Assembly (NCBI GenBank): GCA_963680875.1
Contig: OY804579.1
Span: forward strand, 30,613,804 to 30,677,803
DNA from: Bathymodiolus brooksi
Taxonomy: Eukaryota > Mollusca > Bivalvia > Mytilida > Modiolidae
Length of the DNA stretch: 64,000 nt
Direction: 5' to 3'
The position numbers and the translations under genes are program-made. Of the stretch, positions 55,895 through 64,000 are shown piece after piece (positions within the stretch are counted from its first letter, which is position 1; every line of letters starts with the position of its first letter). The notes beneath the pieces are model-generated. The model saw only the letters and a program-made list of their open reading frames with translations. It had not been told where the DNA came from and searched no databases.

Positions 55895-58800
55895 ATCCTC
55901 TTGTAAAACAATGTCAAACAGAAAAAACCCAATCAATCCTCTTGTAAAACAATATCAAACAGAAAAAGCCCAATCAATCCTCTTATAAAGCAATATCAAA
56001 CAGAAAAAAGCCCAATCAATCCTCTTATAAAACAATATCAAACAGAAAAAAAACAATCAATCCTCTTATAAAACAATATCAAACAGAAAAAGCCCAATCA
56101 ATCCTCTGATAAAACAATATTAAACAGAAAAAAAAAACCAACCAATCATCTTGTAAAACAATACCAAACAGAAAAAGCACAATCAATCCTCTTGTAAAAC
56201 TATATCAAACAGAAAAAACCCAATCAATCATCTTATAAAACAATATCAAACAGAAAAAACCCAATCAATCCTCTTATAAAACAATATCAAACAGAAAAAA
56301 CCCAATCAATCCTCTGATAAAACAATATTAAACAGAAAACACCCAACCAATCCTCTTATAAAACAATATCAAACAGAAAAAACCCAATCAATCATCTTAT
56401 AAAACAATATCAAACAGAAAAAACCCAATCAATCATCTTATAAAACAATATCAAACAGAAAAAACCCAATCAATCATCTTATAAAACAATATCAAACAGA
56501 AAACACCCAACCAATCCTCTTGTAAAACAATATCAAACAGAAAAAAAACACAACCAATCATCTTGTAAAAAAATATCAAACAGAAAAAACCCAATCAATC
56601 CTCTTGTAAAAAAATATCAAACAGAAAAAGCACAATCAATCATCTTATAAAACAATATCAAACAGAAAAAGCACAATCAAACCGCTTGTAAAACAATATC
56701 AAACAGAAAACACCCAACCAATCCTCTTGTAAAAAAATATCAAACAGAAAAAGCACAATCAATCCTCTTATAAAACAATATCAAACAGAAAAAAACCAAT
56801 CAATCCTCTTGTAAAAAAATATCAAACAGAAAAAACCCAATCAATCCTCTTATAAAACAATATCAAACAGTAAAAACCCAATCAATCCTCTTGTAAAAAA
56901 ATATCAAACAGAAAAAACCCAATCAATCCTCTTGTAAAAATATATCAAACAGAAAAAGCACAATCAATCCTCTTATAAAACAATATCAAACAAAAAAAGC
57001 ACAATCAAACCTCTTGTAAAACAATATCAAACAGAAAAAAGCCCAATCAATCCTCTTATAAAACAATATCAAACAGAAAAAAAACAATCAATCCTCTTAT
57101 AAAACAATATCAAACAGAAAAAGCCCAATCAATCCTCTTATAAAGCAATATCAAACAGAAAAAAACCCAATCAATCCTCTTATAAAACAATATCAAACAG
57201 AAAAAAAACAATCAATCCTCTTATAAAACAATATCAAACAGAAAAAGCCCAATCAATCCTCTGATAAAACAATATTAAACAGAAAAAAAAACCAACCAAT
57301 CATCTTGTAAAACAATACCAAACAGAAAAAGCACAATCAATCCTCTTGTAAAACTATATCAAACAGAAAAAACCCAATCAATCATCTTATAAAACAATAT
57401 CAAACAGAAAAAACCCAATCAATCCTCTTATAAAACAATATCAAACAGAAAAAGCACAATCAATCCTCTTATAAAACAATATCAAACAGAAAAAAACCAA
57501 TCAATCCTCTTGTAAAAAAATATCAAACAGAAAAAACCCAATCAATCCTCTTATAAAACAATATCAAACAGAAAAAGCACAATCAATCCTCTTGTAAAAC
57601 AATATCAAACAGAAAAAGCACAATCAATCCTCTTGTAAAACAATATCAAACAGAAAAAACCCAATCAATCATCTTATAAAACAATATCAAACAGAAAAAA
57701 CCCAATCAATCCTCTTATAAAACAATATCAAACAGTAAAAACCCAATCAATCCTCTTGTAAAAAAATATCAAACAGAAAAAACCCAATCAAGCCTCTTAT
57801 AAAACAATATCAAACAGAAAAAACCCAATCAATCCTCTTGTAAAAATATATCAAACAGAAAAAGCACAATCAATCCTCTTATAAAACAATATCAAACAAA
57901 AAAAGCACAATCAAACCTCTTGTAAAACAATATCAAACAGAAAAAAACCAATCAATCATCTTATAAAACAATATCAAACAGAAAAAATCCAATCAATCCT
58001 CTTGTAAAAAAATATCAAACAGAAAAAGCACAATCAATCCTCTTGTAAAACAATATCAAACAGAAAAAACCCAATCAATCCTCTTGTAAAAAAATATCAA
58101 ACAGAAAAACCCCAATCAATCATCTTATAAAACAATATCAAACAGAAAAAACCCAATCAATCCTCTTATAAAACAATATCAAACAGAAAAAACCCAATCA
58201 ATCCTCTTGTAAAACAATATCAAACAGAAAAAACCCAATCAATCCTTTTATAAAACAATATCAAACAGAAAAAACCCAATCAATCCTCTTATAAAACAAT
58301 ATCAAACAGAAAAAACCCAATCCATCCTCTTGTAAAAAAATATCAAACAGAAAAAACCCAATCAATCCTCTTATAAAACAATATCAAACTGAAAAAACCC
58401 AATCAATCCTCTTATAAAACAATATCAAACAGAAAAAACCCAATCCATCCTCTTGTAAAAAAATATCAAACAGAAAAAACCCAATCAATCCTCTTATAAA
58501 ACAATATCAAACAGAAAAAACCCAATCAATCCTCTTATAAAACAATATCAAACAGAAGAAACCCAATCAATCCTCTTGTAAAAAAATATCAAACAGAAAA
58601 AAAACCAATCAATCCTCTTGTAAAACAATATCAAACAGAAAAAGCACAATCAATCCTCTTGTTAAAAAAATATCAAACAAAAAAAGCACAATCAATCCTC
58701 TTATAAAACAATATCAAACAGAAAAAGCACAATCAATCCTCTTGTAAAACAATATCAAACAGAAAAAACCCACAATCAATCATCTTGTAAAACAATATCA

Positions 58801-59415
58801 AACAGAAAAAACCCAATCAATCCTTTTATAAAACAATATCAAACAGAAAAAACCCAATCAATCCTCTTATAAAACAATATCAAACAGAAAAAACCCAATC
58901 CATCCTCTTGTAAAAAAATTTCAAACAGAAAAAACCCAATCAATCCTCTTATAAAACAATATCAAACAGAAAAAACCCAATCAATCCTCTTATAAAACAA
59001 TATCAAACAGAAGAAACCCAATCAATCCTCTTGTAAAAAAATATCAAACAGAAAAAAAACCAATCAATCCTCTTGTAAAACAATATCAAACAGAAAAAGC
59101 ACAATCAATCCTCTTGTTAAAAAAATATCAAACAAAAAAAGCACAATCAATCCTCTTATAAAACAATATCAAACAGAAAAAGCACAATCAATCATCTTAT
59201 AAAACAATATCAAACAGAAAAAAACACAATCAATCATCTTATAAAACAATATCAAACAGAAAAAACCCAATCAATCCTCTTATAAAACAATATCAAACAG
59301 AAAAAACCCAATCAATCCTCTTGTAAAACAATATCAAACAGAAAAAAACCCACAACCAATCATCTTGTAAAACAATATCAAACAGAAAAAACCCAATCAA
59401 TCCTCTTATAAAACA
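55895..59415. repeat. Satellite with a 41-bp unit
   Basis: About 85 copies of a roughly 41-bp unit: CTCTTGTAAAACAATATC then AAACAGAAAAAA then CCCAATCAATC. Units alternate between CTCTTGTAAAA and CTCTTATAAAAC types, with AAAAAACCC or AAAAAGCAC ends, and A-tract length varies. The array is A-rich on the plus strand. Higher-order copies are visible: 55,970-56,290 recurs at 57,125-57,445 (offset 1,155), and 58,320-58,700 recurs around 58,775-59,150 (offset about 455). The right end runs straight into unique sequence at AAACATTTTGC. No ORF of interest. Confidence 0.95.
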
Positions 59416-59564
59416 TTTTGCTATGCACTATCACGCAAAAAAAACCACCTAAATCTTATAAGATATAAACACAAAGTCAGAAGATTCCATGATGTGACTA
59501 AAGAAAATCAATATAATATTGTGGCCCAAAACAAAAGAGACATACCAAACATAATTACAGATGG
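59416..59564 (+). CDS. Possible exon ending at a splice donor
   Basis: Between the 41-bp and 35-bp satellites, one plus-strand frame is open for about 50 codons and contains a basic, non-repetitive peptide (LIRYKHKVRRFHDV and then NIVAQNKRDIPNIITDG). The frame ends at GATGG/GTAAGT, a near-consensus 5' splice site at 59,564/59,565, leaving a codon split after two bases. The frame also continues upstream into the satellite, so the exon start is unknown. No family is recognised and no acceptor-bearing partner exon is seen in the window. It may be a stray open frame. Confidence 0.2.
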
Positions 59565-59640
59565 GTAAGTTGTAACGGTGTTATTCAAGCTAATTTTTTC
59601 AAAATCCAATAAATGTCTAAAAGAAGTAAAAGAGACTATT

Positions 59641-60450
59641 CAATACAACACCAAGCAAAACATAAAATCTCCCGACAATACAACATCATACAAAACATAC
59701 AATCTCCCGACAATGCAACATCATACTTAGCATACAATCTCCCGACAATACAACATCATACAAAACATACAATCTCCCGACAATATAGCATCATACTTAA
59801 CATACAATCTCCCGACAATACAACATCATACAAAACATACAATCTCCCGGCAATATAGCATCATACTTAACATACAATATCCCGACAATACAACATCATA
59901 CAAAACATACAATCTCCCGACAATATAGCATCATACTTAACATACAATCTCCCGACAATACAACATCATACAAAACATACAATCTCCCGGCAATATAGCA
60001 TCATACTTAACATACAATATCCCGACAATACAACATCATACAAAACATACAATCTCCCGACAATATAGCATCATACTTAACATACAATATCCCGACAATA
60101 CAACATCATACAAAACATACAATCTCCCGACAATATAGCATCATACTTAACATACAATCTCCCGACAATACAACATCATACAAAACATACAATCTCCCGA
60201 CAATACAACATCATACAAAACATACAATCTCCCGACAATACAACATCATACAAAACATACAATCTCCCGACAATACAACATCATACAAAACATACAATCT
60301 CCCGACAATACAACATCATACAAAACATACAATCTCCAGACAATACAACATCATACAAAACATACAATCCCCGGCAATATAGCATCATACTTAACATACA
60401 ATCTCCCGACAATACAACATCATACAAAGCACACGATATCCAAATAATAC
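59641..60450. repeat. Satellite with a 35-bp unit and 70-bp dimers
   Basis: About 23 copies of a 35-bp unit. Type A is CAATCTCCCGACAATACAAC then ATCATACAAAACATA. Type B replaces the middle with TATAGC and the end with CTTAACATA. From about 59,730 to 60,170 A and B alternate as a 70-bp dimer; from about 60,170 to 60,365 only type A occurs. Variants are CCCGGCAATATAGC and CAATATCCCG. The 81-codon ORF at 59,613-59,858 is a by-product of the repeat. Confidence 0.95.
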
Positions 60451-60455
60451 AACAT

Positions 60456-60689
60456 CAAACATCATGAAAAAAAGTTAAAGCCAATAATATCAGGTGGGTG
60501 TTTAGATTGCAATAAATTGTTTTTTGTTTCATCAAACTTACTTTCCATTCTATTTACATTATGTGAACAATTTTAATACCTTTAGTGTTTTTTAAAATCA
60601 TATATATTAAAAATCTCATTTTGTTTGTTATAATTAGATGTAATAAAAGACATAAGAAAAAATTACATTCAAACAAGAAATGTTTACAA
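60456..60689. other. AT-rich spacer, nothing recognised
   Basis: Very AT-rich sequence after the 35-bp satellite. The short minus-strand ORF at 60,554-60,775 overlaps the next coding unit in another frame and has no recognisable features. Confidence 0.5.
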
Positions 60690-61085
60690 TTATAAAATGC
60701 AAAAATCATGGTTAGAAATGACCACATGGTCATTTGAGAATTCATCATAGCTACATTTCTGTACATTATCAACAAACACCTGGGTATCAGAAGATGACAT
60801 AAGTATTTTATTTTTGGTCACCGGTAGAGATTGTTCAATAAATCTGGCCACAGGGACATGACTTAATACATTAAATCTATTAATACACGATAAGGGAAAT
60901 GACATAGATGAGACAGTGGACACCCGTGGAGAATTGTTAAATGACTTTTTCTGGTTGTTATTAACAGAAGATGTTGACAATAATCCTTTATTCTTATCTA
61001 AACAATTAATTGTCTGGCAATAATATGTCTTCACTAAACATGTGCATGGGTAATTATCACAATTTAAACAAATAATATTGAGCAT
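60690..61085 (-). CDS. Small Cys-motif protein or exon, paralogue 1
   Basis: A minus-strand ORF of 131 codons starting MLNIICLNCDNYPCTC. The Cys spacing C-x2-C-D-x3-C-x-C could bind a metal, but no known zinc-finger family matches. The rest is Ser/Asn/Lys-rich and probably disordered, with a segment MSSSDTQVFVDNVQ near residues 95-108. No signal peptide or membrane segment. Two further minus-strand units to the right share the N-terminal Cys motif and the later Ser-Ser-(Glu/Asp) block, so this belongs to a small local family. The ATG context TTTGATATGCTC resembles TTTGATGTGCTC in paralogue 3, supporting this start. It could be a one-exon gene or an exon of a larger gene. Function unknown. Confidence 0.45.
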   Translation of the reverse strand: MLNIICLNCDNYPCTCLVKTYYCQTINCLDKNKGLLSTSSVNNNQKKSFNNSPRVSTVSSMSFPLSCINRFNVLSHVPVARFIEQSLPVTKNKILMSSSDTQVFVDNVQKCSYDEFSNDHVVISNHDFCIL

Positions 61086-61156
61086 ATCAAAGGTATTTGT
61101 AAGGTTTTAGAGATATGTAATGAATCAGCTGGATATATGGCTAACTCTTCTTTGAG

Positions 61157-61341
61157 CCGTAATGAAAGGGGGAGGTTTGGCGCTTTAAAATCTGATTCAA
61201 CCCACCATTTCTTTAGAAATGCCTGTACCAAGTCAGTTTTCCGGTTGTTGACTGATTTTGTCTGTTTATATAATTATGAGTTTTTACTTTCCCTTTGTAA
61301 GATTGTTCGGAGTTCGGTAATTTTGTTATTACCCTTATTTA
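61157..61341 (+). mobile_element. Solo 3' tail of the RT element, outside the minisatellite
   Basis: GTAATGAAAGGGGGAGGTTTGGCGC through GTTATTACCCTTATTTA matches the last roughly 200 bp of the tails at 2,750, 3,553, 7,311 and 8,132 and stops at exactly the same base. It lacks a 20-bp segment (AGGGTCATTACGGTTTTCAC in the other copies) and has several substitutions. It is in the same orientation relative to the plus strand as the other copies, and its flanks are unrelated to the 21-bp repeat. It therefore marks the real 3' end of the element. It interrupts the minus-strand paralogue 2. Confidence 0.9.
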
Positions 61342-61560
61342 CTGCCATTACAAAATGTATTAATTACTTCAGAAGATGATAAAGATTGGACATTGGGAGC
61401 CTCATGTGGAGGTTGGACAATAGGATTGTTATTTATATTCATTGTTTTATCTTCATCAGTTTTTATTTCGTTATGTGTTTTATTAAGTGGAAGTATGTAA
61501 TTTCTTGATCTTTTATCAGTTAATTTACATATGCAGGAAAAATGTCACAATTAAGACAAA
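61342..61560 (-). pseudogene. Small Cys-motif unit, paralogue 2, broken
   Basis: Minus-strand frame with CLNCDIF at about 61,558-61,538, then a 1-nt loss at the Pro codon that shifts to CICKLTDKRSRNY and onward to QSLSSSEVINTFCNG at about 61,350. The order matches paralogues 1 and 3: C-x2-C-D, C-x-C, a polar linker, then the Ser-Ser-Glu block followed by Cys-Asn. There is no ATG directly before the Cys motif. The 3' end is cut by the RT element tail at 61,341. The frameshift and the insertion make this a pseudogene if the unit is a gene at all. I found it by comparing the two flanking ORFs. Confidence 0.45.
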
Positions 61561-61707
61561 CTAAATATAAACTTTCAAATAAATTGAAATACTTAGATTA
61601 TATTTTCTTCGTTGCCATTTTCGCTAAATAGAACATTTCCATGAGGAACAGCATATAAACAGGACACTATTATAATGTAATAAGATAATATGTACACAAT
61701 AAAGATA

Positions 61708-61992
61708 TCAGTAGAACTCGGGGAACTGATACAGTACAATATTATTACATGATGCAATGATTTCTTCAGAAGATGGCACAGTGACCTGTTGTGTTTGCTT
61801 GATTTTATAAGTTGTTGCTTTTTTATCACTAATAGAAGTATTTTGTACATTTTTTAATCTTCTGTCGGGGGTTTTATTTTTCGTAATTGACATACATGAT
61901 CTAATTGGATGATTAATCTTAATAGGATCAACAATAATGTTATCCGTTTCATGACATGAACAGTGGAGATTATCACAATGGGAGCACATCAA
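61708..61992 (-). CDS. Small Cys-motif protein or exon, paralogue 3
   Basis: A minus-strand ORF of 94 codons starting MMCSHCDNLHCSCHETDN. It has the same C-x2-C-D-x3-C-x-C spacing as paralogue 1. It continues with a basic, polar linker (TKNKTPDRRLKNVQN) and ends with VPSSEEIIASCNNIVLYQFPEFY, whose Ser-Ser-Glu-Glu block aligns with the other two units. No known domain is recognised. Spacing between the three units is about 430-470 bp, so they look like tandem duplicates that have diverged strongly. Whether they are separate genes or exons of one gene is open. Confidence 0.45.
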   Translation of the reverse strand: MMCSHCDNLHCSCHETDNIIVDPIKINHPIRSCMSITKNKTPDRRLKNVQNTSISDKKATTYKIKQTQQVTVPSSEEIIASCNNIVLYQFPEFY

Positions 61993-62167
61993 ATTTAGTG
62001 TTTAAAAAAAGTTTGATATATTTATATTAAAATTTGAAGCAGATTTGTTGAAATTTAAGGCTTTGTTATCTTTGCCATCTTCCTAATATGAATAAAGCTC
62101 ACAATTTTTTTTCTTTATGCCCATATTTACCACAGAAATAACATAAGACTGCCTGTGTATGTCTACT
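61993..62167. other. Spacer before the Harbinger relic
   Basis: AT-rich, with AATAAAG at 62,091-62,097 on the plus strand. No gene is seen. Confidence 0.4.
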
Positions 62168-62302
62168 GGCCACTTGCGTACATCGGGATTAATCCCGGAT
62201 CAATGTGATCCAAGCTTAAGTCTAGCTTATTTTTTTAAGTTCACTTGCGCACCTTCGTTTTATAAATGAGTACGGTTCAGGTATTGAGTTCAACTCTGAA
62301 CC
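62168..62302. repeat. Probable left end of a PIF/Harbinger transposon
   Basis: Starts GGCCACTTGCGTAC, like terminal inverted repeats I recall from Harbinger elements (GGCC..TTGC). Two abutting palindromes follow: CGGGATTAATCCCG at 62,184-62,197 (perfect, 14 bp) and GGATCA/TGATCC at 62,197-62,211 with a 3-base loop. A further inverted repeat GGTTCAG/CTGAACC lies at 62,274-62,280 and 62,296-62,302. It sits about 170 bp upstream of the transposase start. The matching right end is not found, because the element is cut by the 54-bp satellite. Confidence 0.5.
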
Positions 62303-62339
62303 AGGTATAGGGCAGGTTTAAATAGATGATCAAATAAAC

Positions 62340-63358
62340 ATGGACGATTATATTGATGACATAGATAGGATAAATGTTGTGGAAAGGTTGTTAAGACGGG
62401 AACAAGTGAATAGGGACCGACAAAACCCTTTTTTAAACTATTCTGAGGATGAATTTATTGATAGATATAGGCTGAATAAGTGAATAAGGAGTGTGTATTG
62501 ACAATATTAGCTGAAATAAGAGACAGTTTGGACCCAAAACTGAAAAAGTTATCATCAATTTCGCCTCTTAATCAGTTTTCAATTGCATTACGATTTTACA
62601 GAACTGGGAGTTTTTTGAAAGTATCAGGAGATTTGTTCGGTGTTCATGAAGCACGAGTTCACGTCTAATTAAGCGGGTATCCATAGCACTTGCTTCACTG
62701 TACAAACAATATGTTATGTTTCCATCCGAAAATAAAGTTCAAGAAATTCAAAGGCAGTTTATGCAGCAGAGCAGAATTCCTGGTATCGTAGGTGCTATAG
62801 ATTGTACTCATATTCCTATCCAATCACCAGGAGGGGATACGGCATAATTATTCCGCAACAGAAATGGATTGTTTTCCATTAATGTTCAGGCAATTTGTGA
62901 CCATGATCTGATACTAACAAATGTTGTAGCAAGATGGCCTGGAAGTACTCACGACAGCCGGAATTTTCAGAACAGTAACATTTGTGCCCGTCTGGAAAGA
63001 AAGGAAATTCAAGGTATATTAATAGGTGACAACGGATATCCACTCAGACCTTATTTGATTACACCACTCCTGACATGCACGACAAGGGAGCAGAGACATT
63101 TCAATTATACACTTTGTAATGCACGTGTGAAGATAGAAAAATGTGTTTGGAATATGGAAAAGACGTTTACCCTGCTTACGACAACAGCTAAGATTTAAGC
63201 TATCTACAAACTTACTGGTCATTACTGCATGTTCCGTGCTGTATAATATTGCCTGGAAAGCTGCAATTCCTGTTCCAGACGGAGGTGACGAAAATGACAA
63301 CAATGTACCAGTTTCAGTACCACCAAATGCTAACCATATGAATTATGTTGGCTGTTGA
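62340..63358 (+). pseudogene. PIF/Harbinger (HARBI1-like) transposase, decayed
   Basis: Starts at ATG 62,340 (MDDYIDDIDRINVVERLL). Pieces in three frames cover the usual DDE_Tnp_4 layout: an N-terminal NPFLNYSEDEFIDRYRL region, a helical ISPLNQFSIALRFYRTGSFL region, then the catalytic core. First Asp is in GAIDCTHIPIQSPGG (codon 62,800-62,802), the second in GDNGYPLRPYL (63,028-63,030), and the Glu in RVKIEK (63,136-63,138), followed by FGIWKRRLPCL. Lesions: TGAATAAG is duplicated in tandem at 62,473-62,488, causing a stop and frameshift; a frameshift lies at about 62,655; a TAA lies at 62,845-62,847 where the family has Glu; and a 1-nt insertion lies near 63,142. All three DDE residues survive. 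Family membership is clear from the motifs. The copy cannot make a full-length transposase. Confidence 0.9.
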
Positions 63359-63500
63359 TCTGCTGGGGAAGCATTTCCGTTATAGCATTTGAAAATTTGT
63401 CCAGGTCATTTTCGGCAGGTCCTCCTCCAGTTTTCTTTTTTTCTCTCCTATCCTTAGCAACAGCCGATTTTGCACGGGCTTTTAAATTTGTCCAACTATA
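63330..63500 (-). pseudogene. Myb/SANT-like Harbinger accessory protein, C-terminal fragment
   Basis: Read on the minus strand from about 63,500: WTNLKARAKSAVAKDRREKK then KTGGGPAENDLDKF, ending at TAG (63,332-63,330). W-x-N-L-K-x-x-A-K followed by a K-rich stretch and KTGGGP is the pattern I know from Myb/SANT-like proteins encoded as the second ORF of Harbinger elements, which help the transposase enter the nucleus and bind DNA. It is convergent to the transposase, and the two 3' ends overlap by about 29 bp. The N-terminal DNA-binding part is missing because the 54-bp satellite begins at about 63,495. The frame itself has no internal stop. Confidence 0.75.
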
Positions 63501-64000
63501 GATGTGATAAAGTAGTGATTGTAACTACCAATTATCACGGCTATGACAACTATAGATGTGATAAAGTAGTGATTGTAACTACCAACTATCACGGCTATGA
63601 CAATTATAGATGTGATAAAGTAGTGATTGTAACTACCAACTATCACTGTTATGACAACTATAGATGTGATAAAGTACTGATTGTAACTACCAACTATCAC
63701 GGCTATGACAACTGTAGATGTGATATAGTAGTGATTGTACCTACCAACTATCACGGCTATAACAACTGTAGATGTGATAAAGTACTGATTGTAACTACCA
63801 ACTATCACGGCTATGACAACTGAAGATGTGATAAAGTAGTGATTGTAACTACCAACTATCACGGCTATGACAACTATAGATGTGATAAAGTACTGATTGT
63901 AACTACCAACTATCATGGCTATGACAACTGTAGATGTGATAAAGCAGTGATTGTAACTACCAACTATCACGGCTATGACAACTATAGATGTGATAAAGTA
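63495..64000. repeat. Satellite with a 54-bp unit, running off the window
   Basis: About 9.4 copies of CTATAGATGTGATAAAGTA then GTGATTGTAACTACCAACTA then TCACGGCTATGACAA. Units alternate loosely between AAGTAGTGATT and AAGTACTGATT, and between CAACTATAG and CAACTGTAG. CAACTAT occurs twice per unit and also at the junction with the Harbinger fragment (GTCCAACTATAG), so the array may have begun at that microhomology. 54 bp is 18 codons, so ORFs on both strands (63,470-63,823 plus and 63,482-63,970 minus) are artefacts. Confidence 0.95.

Noticed and set aside
59613..59858. 81-codon plus-strand ORF (MSKRSKRDYSIQ...) as a gene
   Set aside because: It runs directly into the 35-bp satellite and most of its length is repeat translation.
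61137..61379. 80-codon plus-strand ORF as a gene
   Set aside because: It is the translation of the retroelement 3' tail, which is non-coding in the other copies.
61593..61850. 85-codon minus-strand ORF overlapping paralogue 3
   Set aside because: It is in another frame over AT-rich sequence and lacks the conserved Cys motif. It looks like a shadow ORF.
63470..63970. ORFs of 117 and 162 codons in the 54-bp repeat
   Set aside because: 54 bp is a multiple of three, so open frames on both strands are expected. No start context or domain is seen.

Overview
This window is eukaryotic, AT-rich and almost entirely repetitive. No prokaryotic organisation is visible: no operons, ribosome binding sites, rRNA or functional tRNA. 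The best guess for the host is a mollusc, probably a bivalve. The basis is two tRNA-derived SINEs and a retroelement 3' tail whose motifs I recall as widespread in bivalve genomes, plus a PIF/Harbinger transposon relic. The species cannot be fixed from the sequence alone.

Positions 1-54,269 are one giant minisatellite with a 21-bp monomer (roughly 2,400 copies), open at the left window edge and ended on the right by a 200-N assembly gap (54,270-54,469). It has several layers: 21-bp monomers, higher-order repeats (HORs) of about 2.55-2.8 kb, and an approximately 11.0-kb duplication (about 14.84-25.84 kb versus 25.84-36.47 kb). Because 21 bp is exactly seven codons and five of the six monomer frames lack stops, the array shows dozens of long ORFs on both strands. 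I regard all of them as artefacts.

Inside the left part of the array sits a retroelement with a Penelope-like type reverse transcriptase (RT). Two nearly identical 5'-truncated copies (1,298-2,750 and 5,859-7,311) carry the same in-frame TGA. Each is followed by about 350 bp of minisatellite and a second copy of the same 3' tail, truncated further (3,097-3,553 and 7,658-8,132). The whole block was co-amplified with the satellite as a roughly 4.56-kb unit. A 59-bp remnant lies at 9,991-10,049. A solo copy of the element's 3' end lies outside the array at 61,157-61,341, which shows the element is mobile and fixes its 3' terminus.

To the right of the gap, 54,470-64,000 holds, in order: an unrecognised single-copy stretch; two SINEs in opposite orientation (about 54,860-55,055 plus, 55,443-55,778 minus); a second satellite with a 41-bp unit (55,895-59,415); a possible exon ending at a strong splice donor (59,564); a third satellite with a 35/70-bp unit (59,641-60,450); three diverged minus-strand copies of a small Cys-motif coding unit (60,690-61,992), the middle one broken; a decayed PIF/Harbinger element (TIR-like end at about 62,168, transposase 62,340-63,358 plus, convergent Myb/SANT-like fragment 63,330-63,500 minus); and a fourth satellite with a 54-bp unit (63,495 to the window end) that cuts the transposon off.

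Four unrelated tandem-repeat families and three classes of dead mobile element within 64 kb suggest a heterochromatic or otherwise rapidly rearranging locus. No intact gene of known cellular function is visible. The most informative observations are the phase-specific junctions between the RT element and the 21-bp satellite, the co-amplification of the two, and the triplicated small Cys-motif unit.
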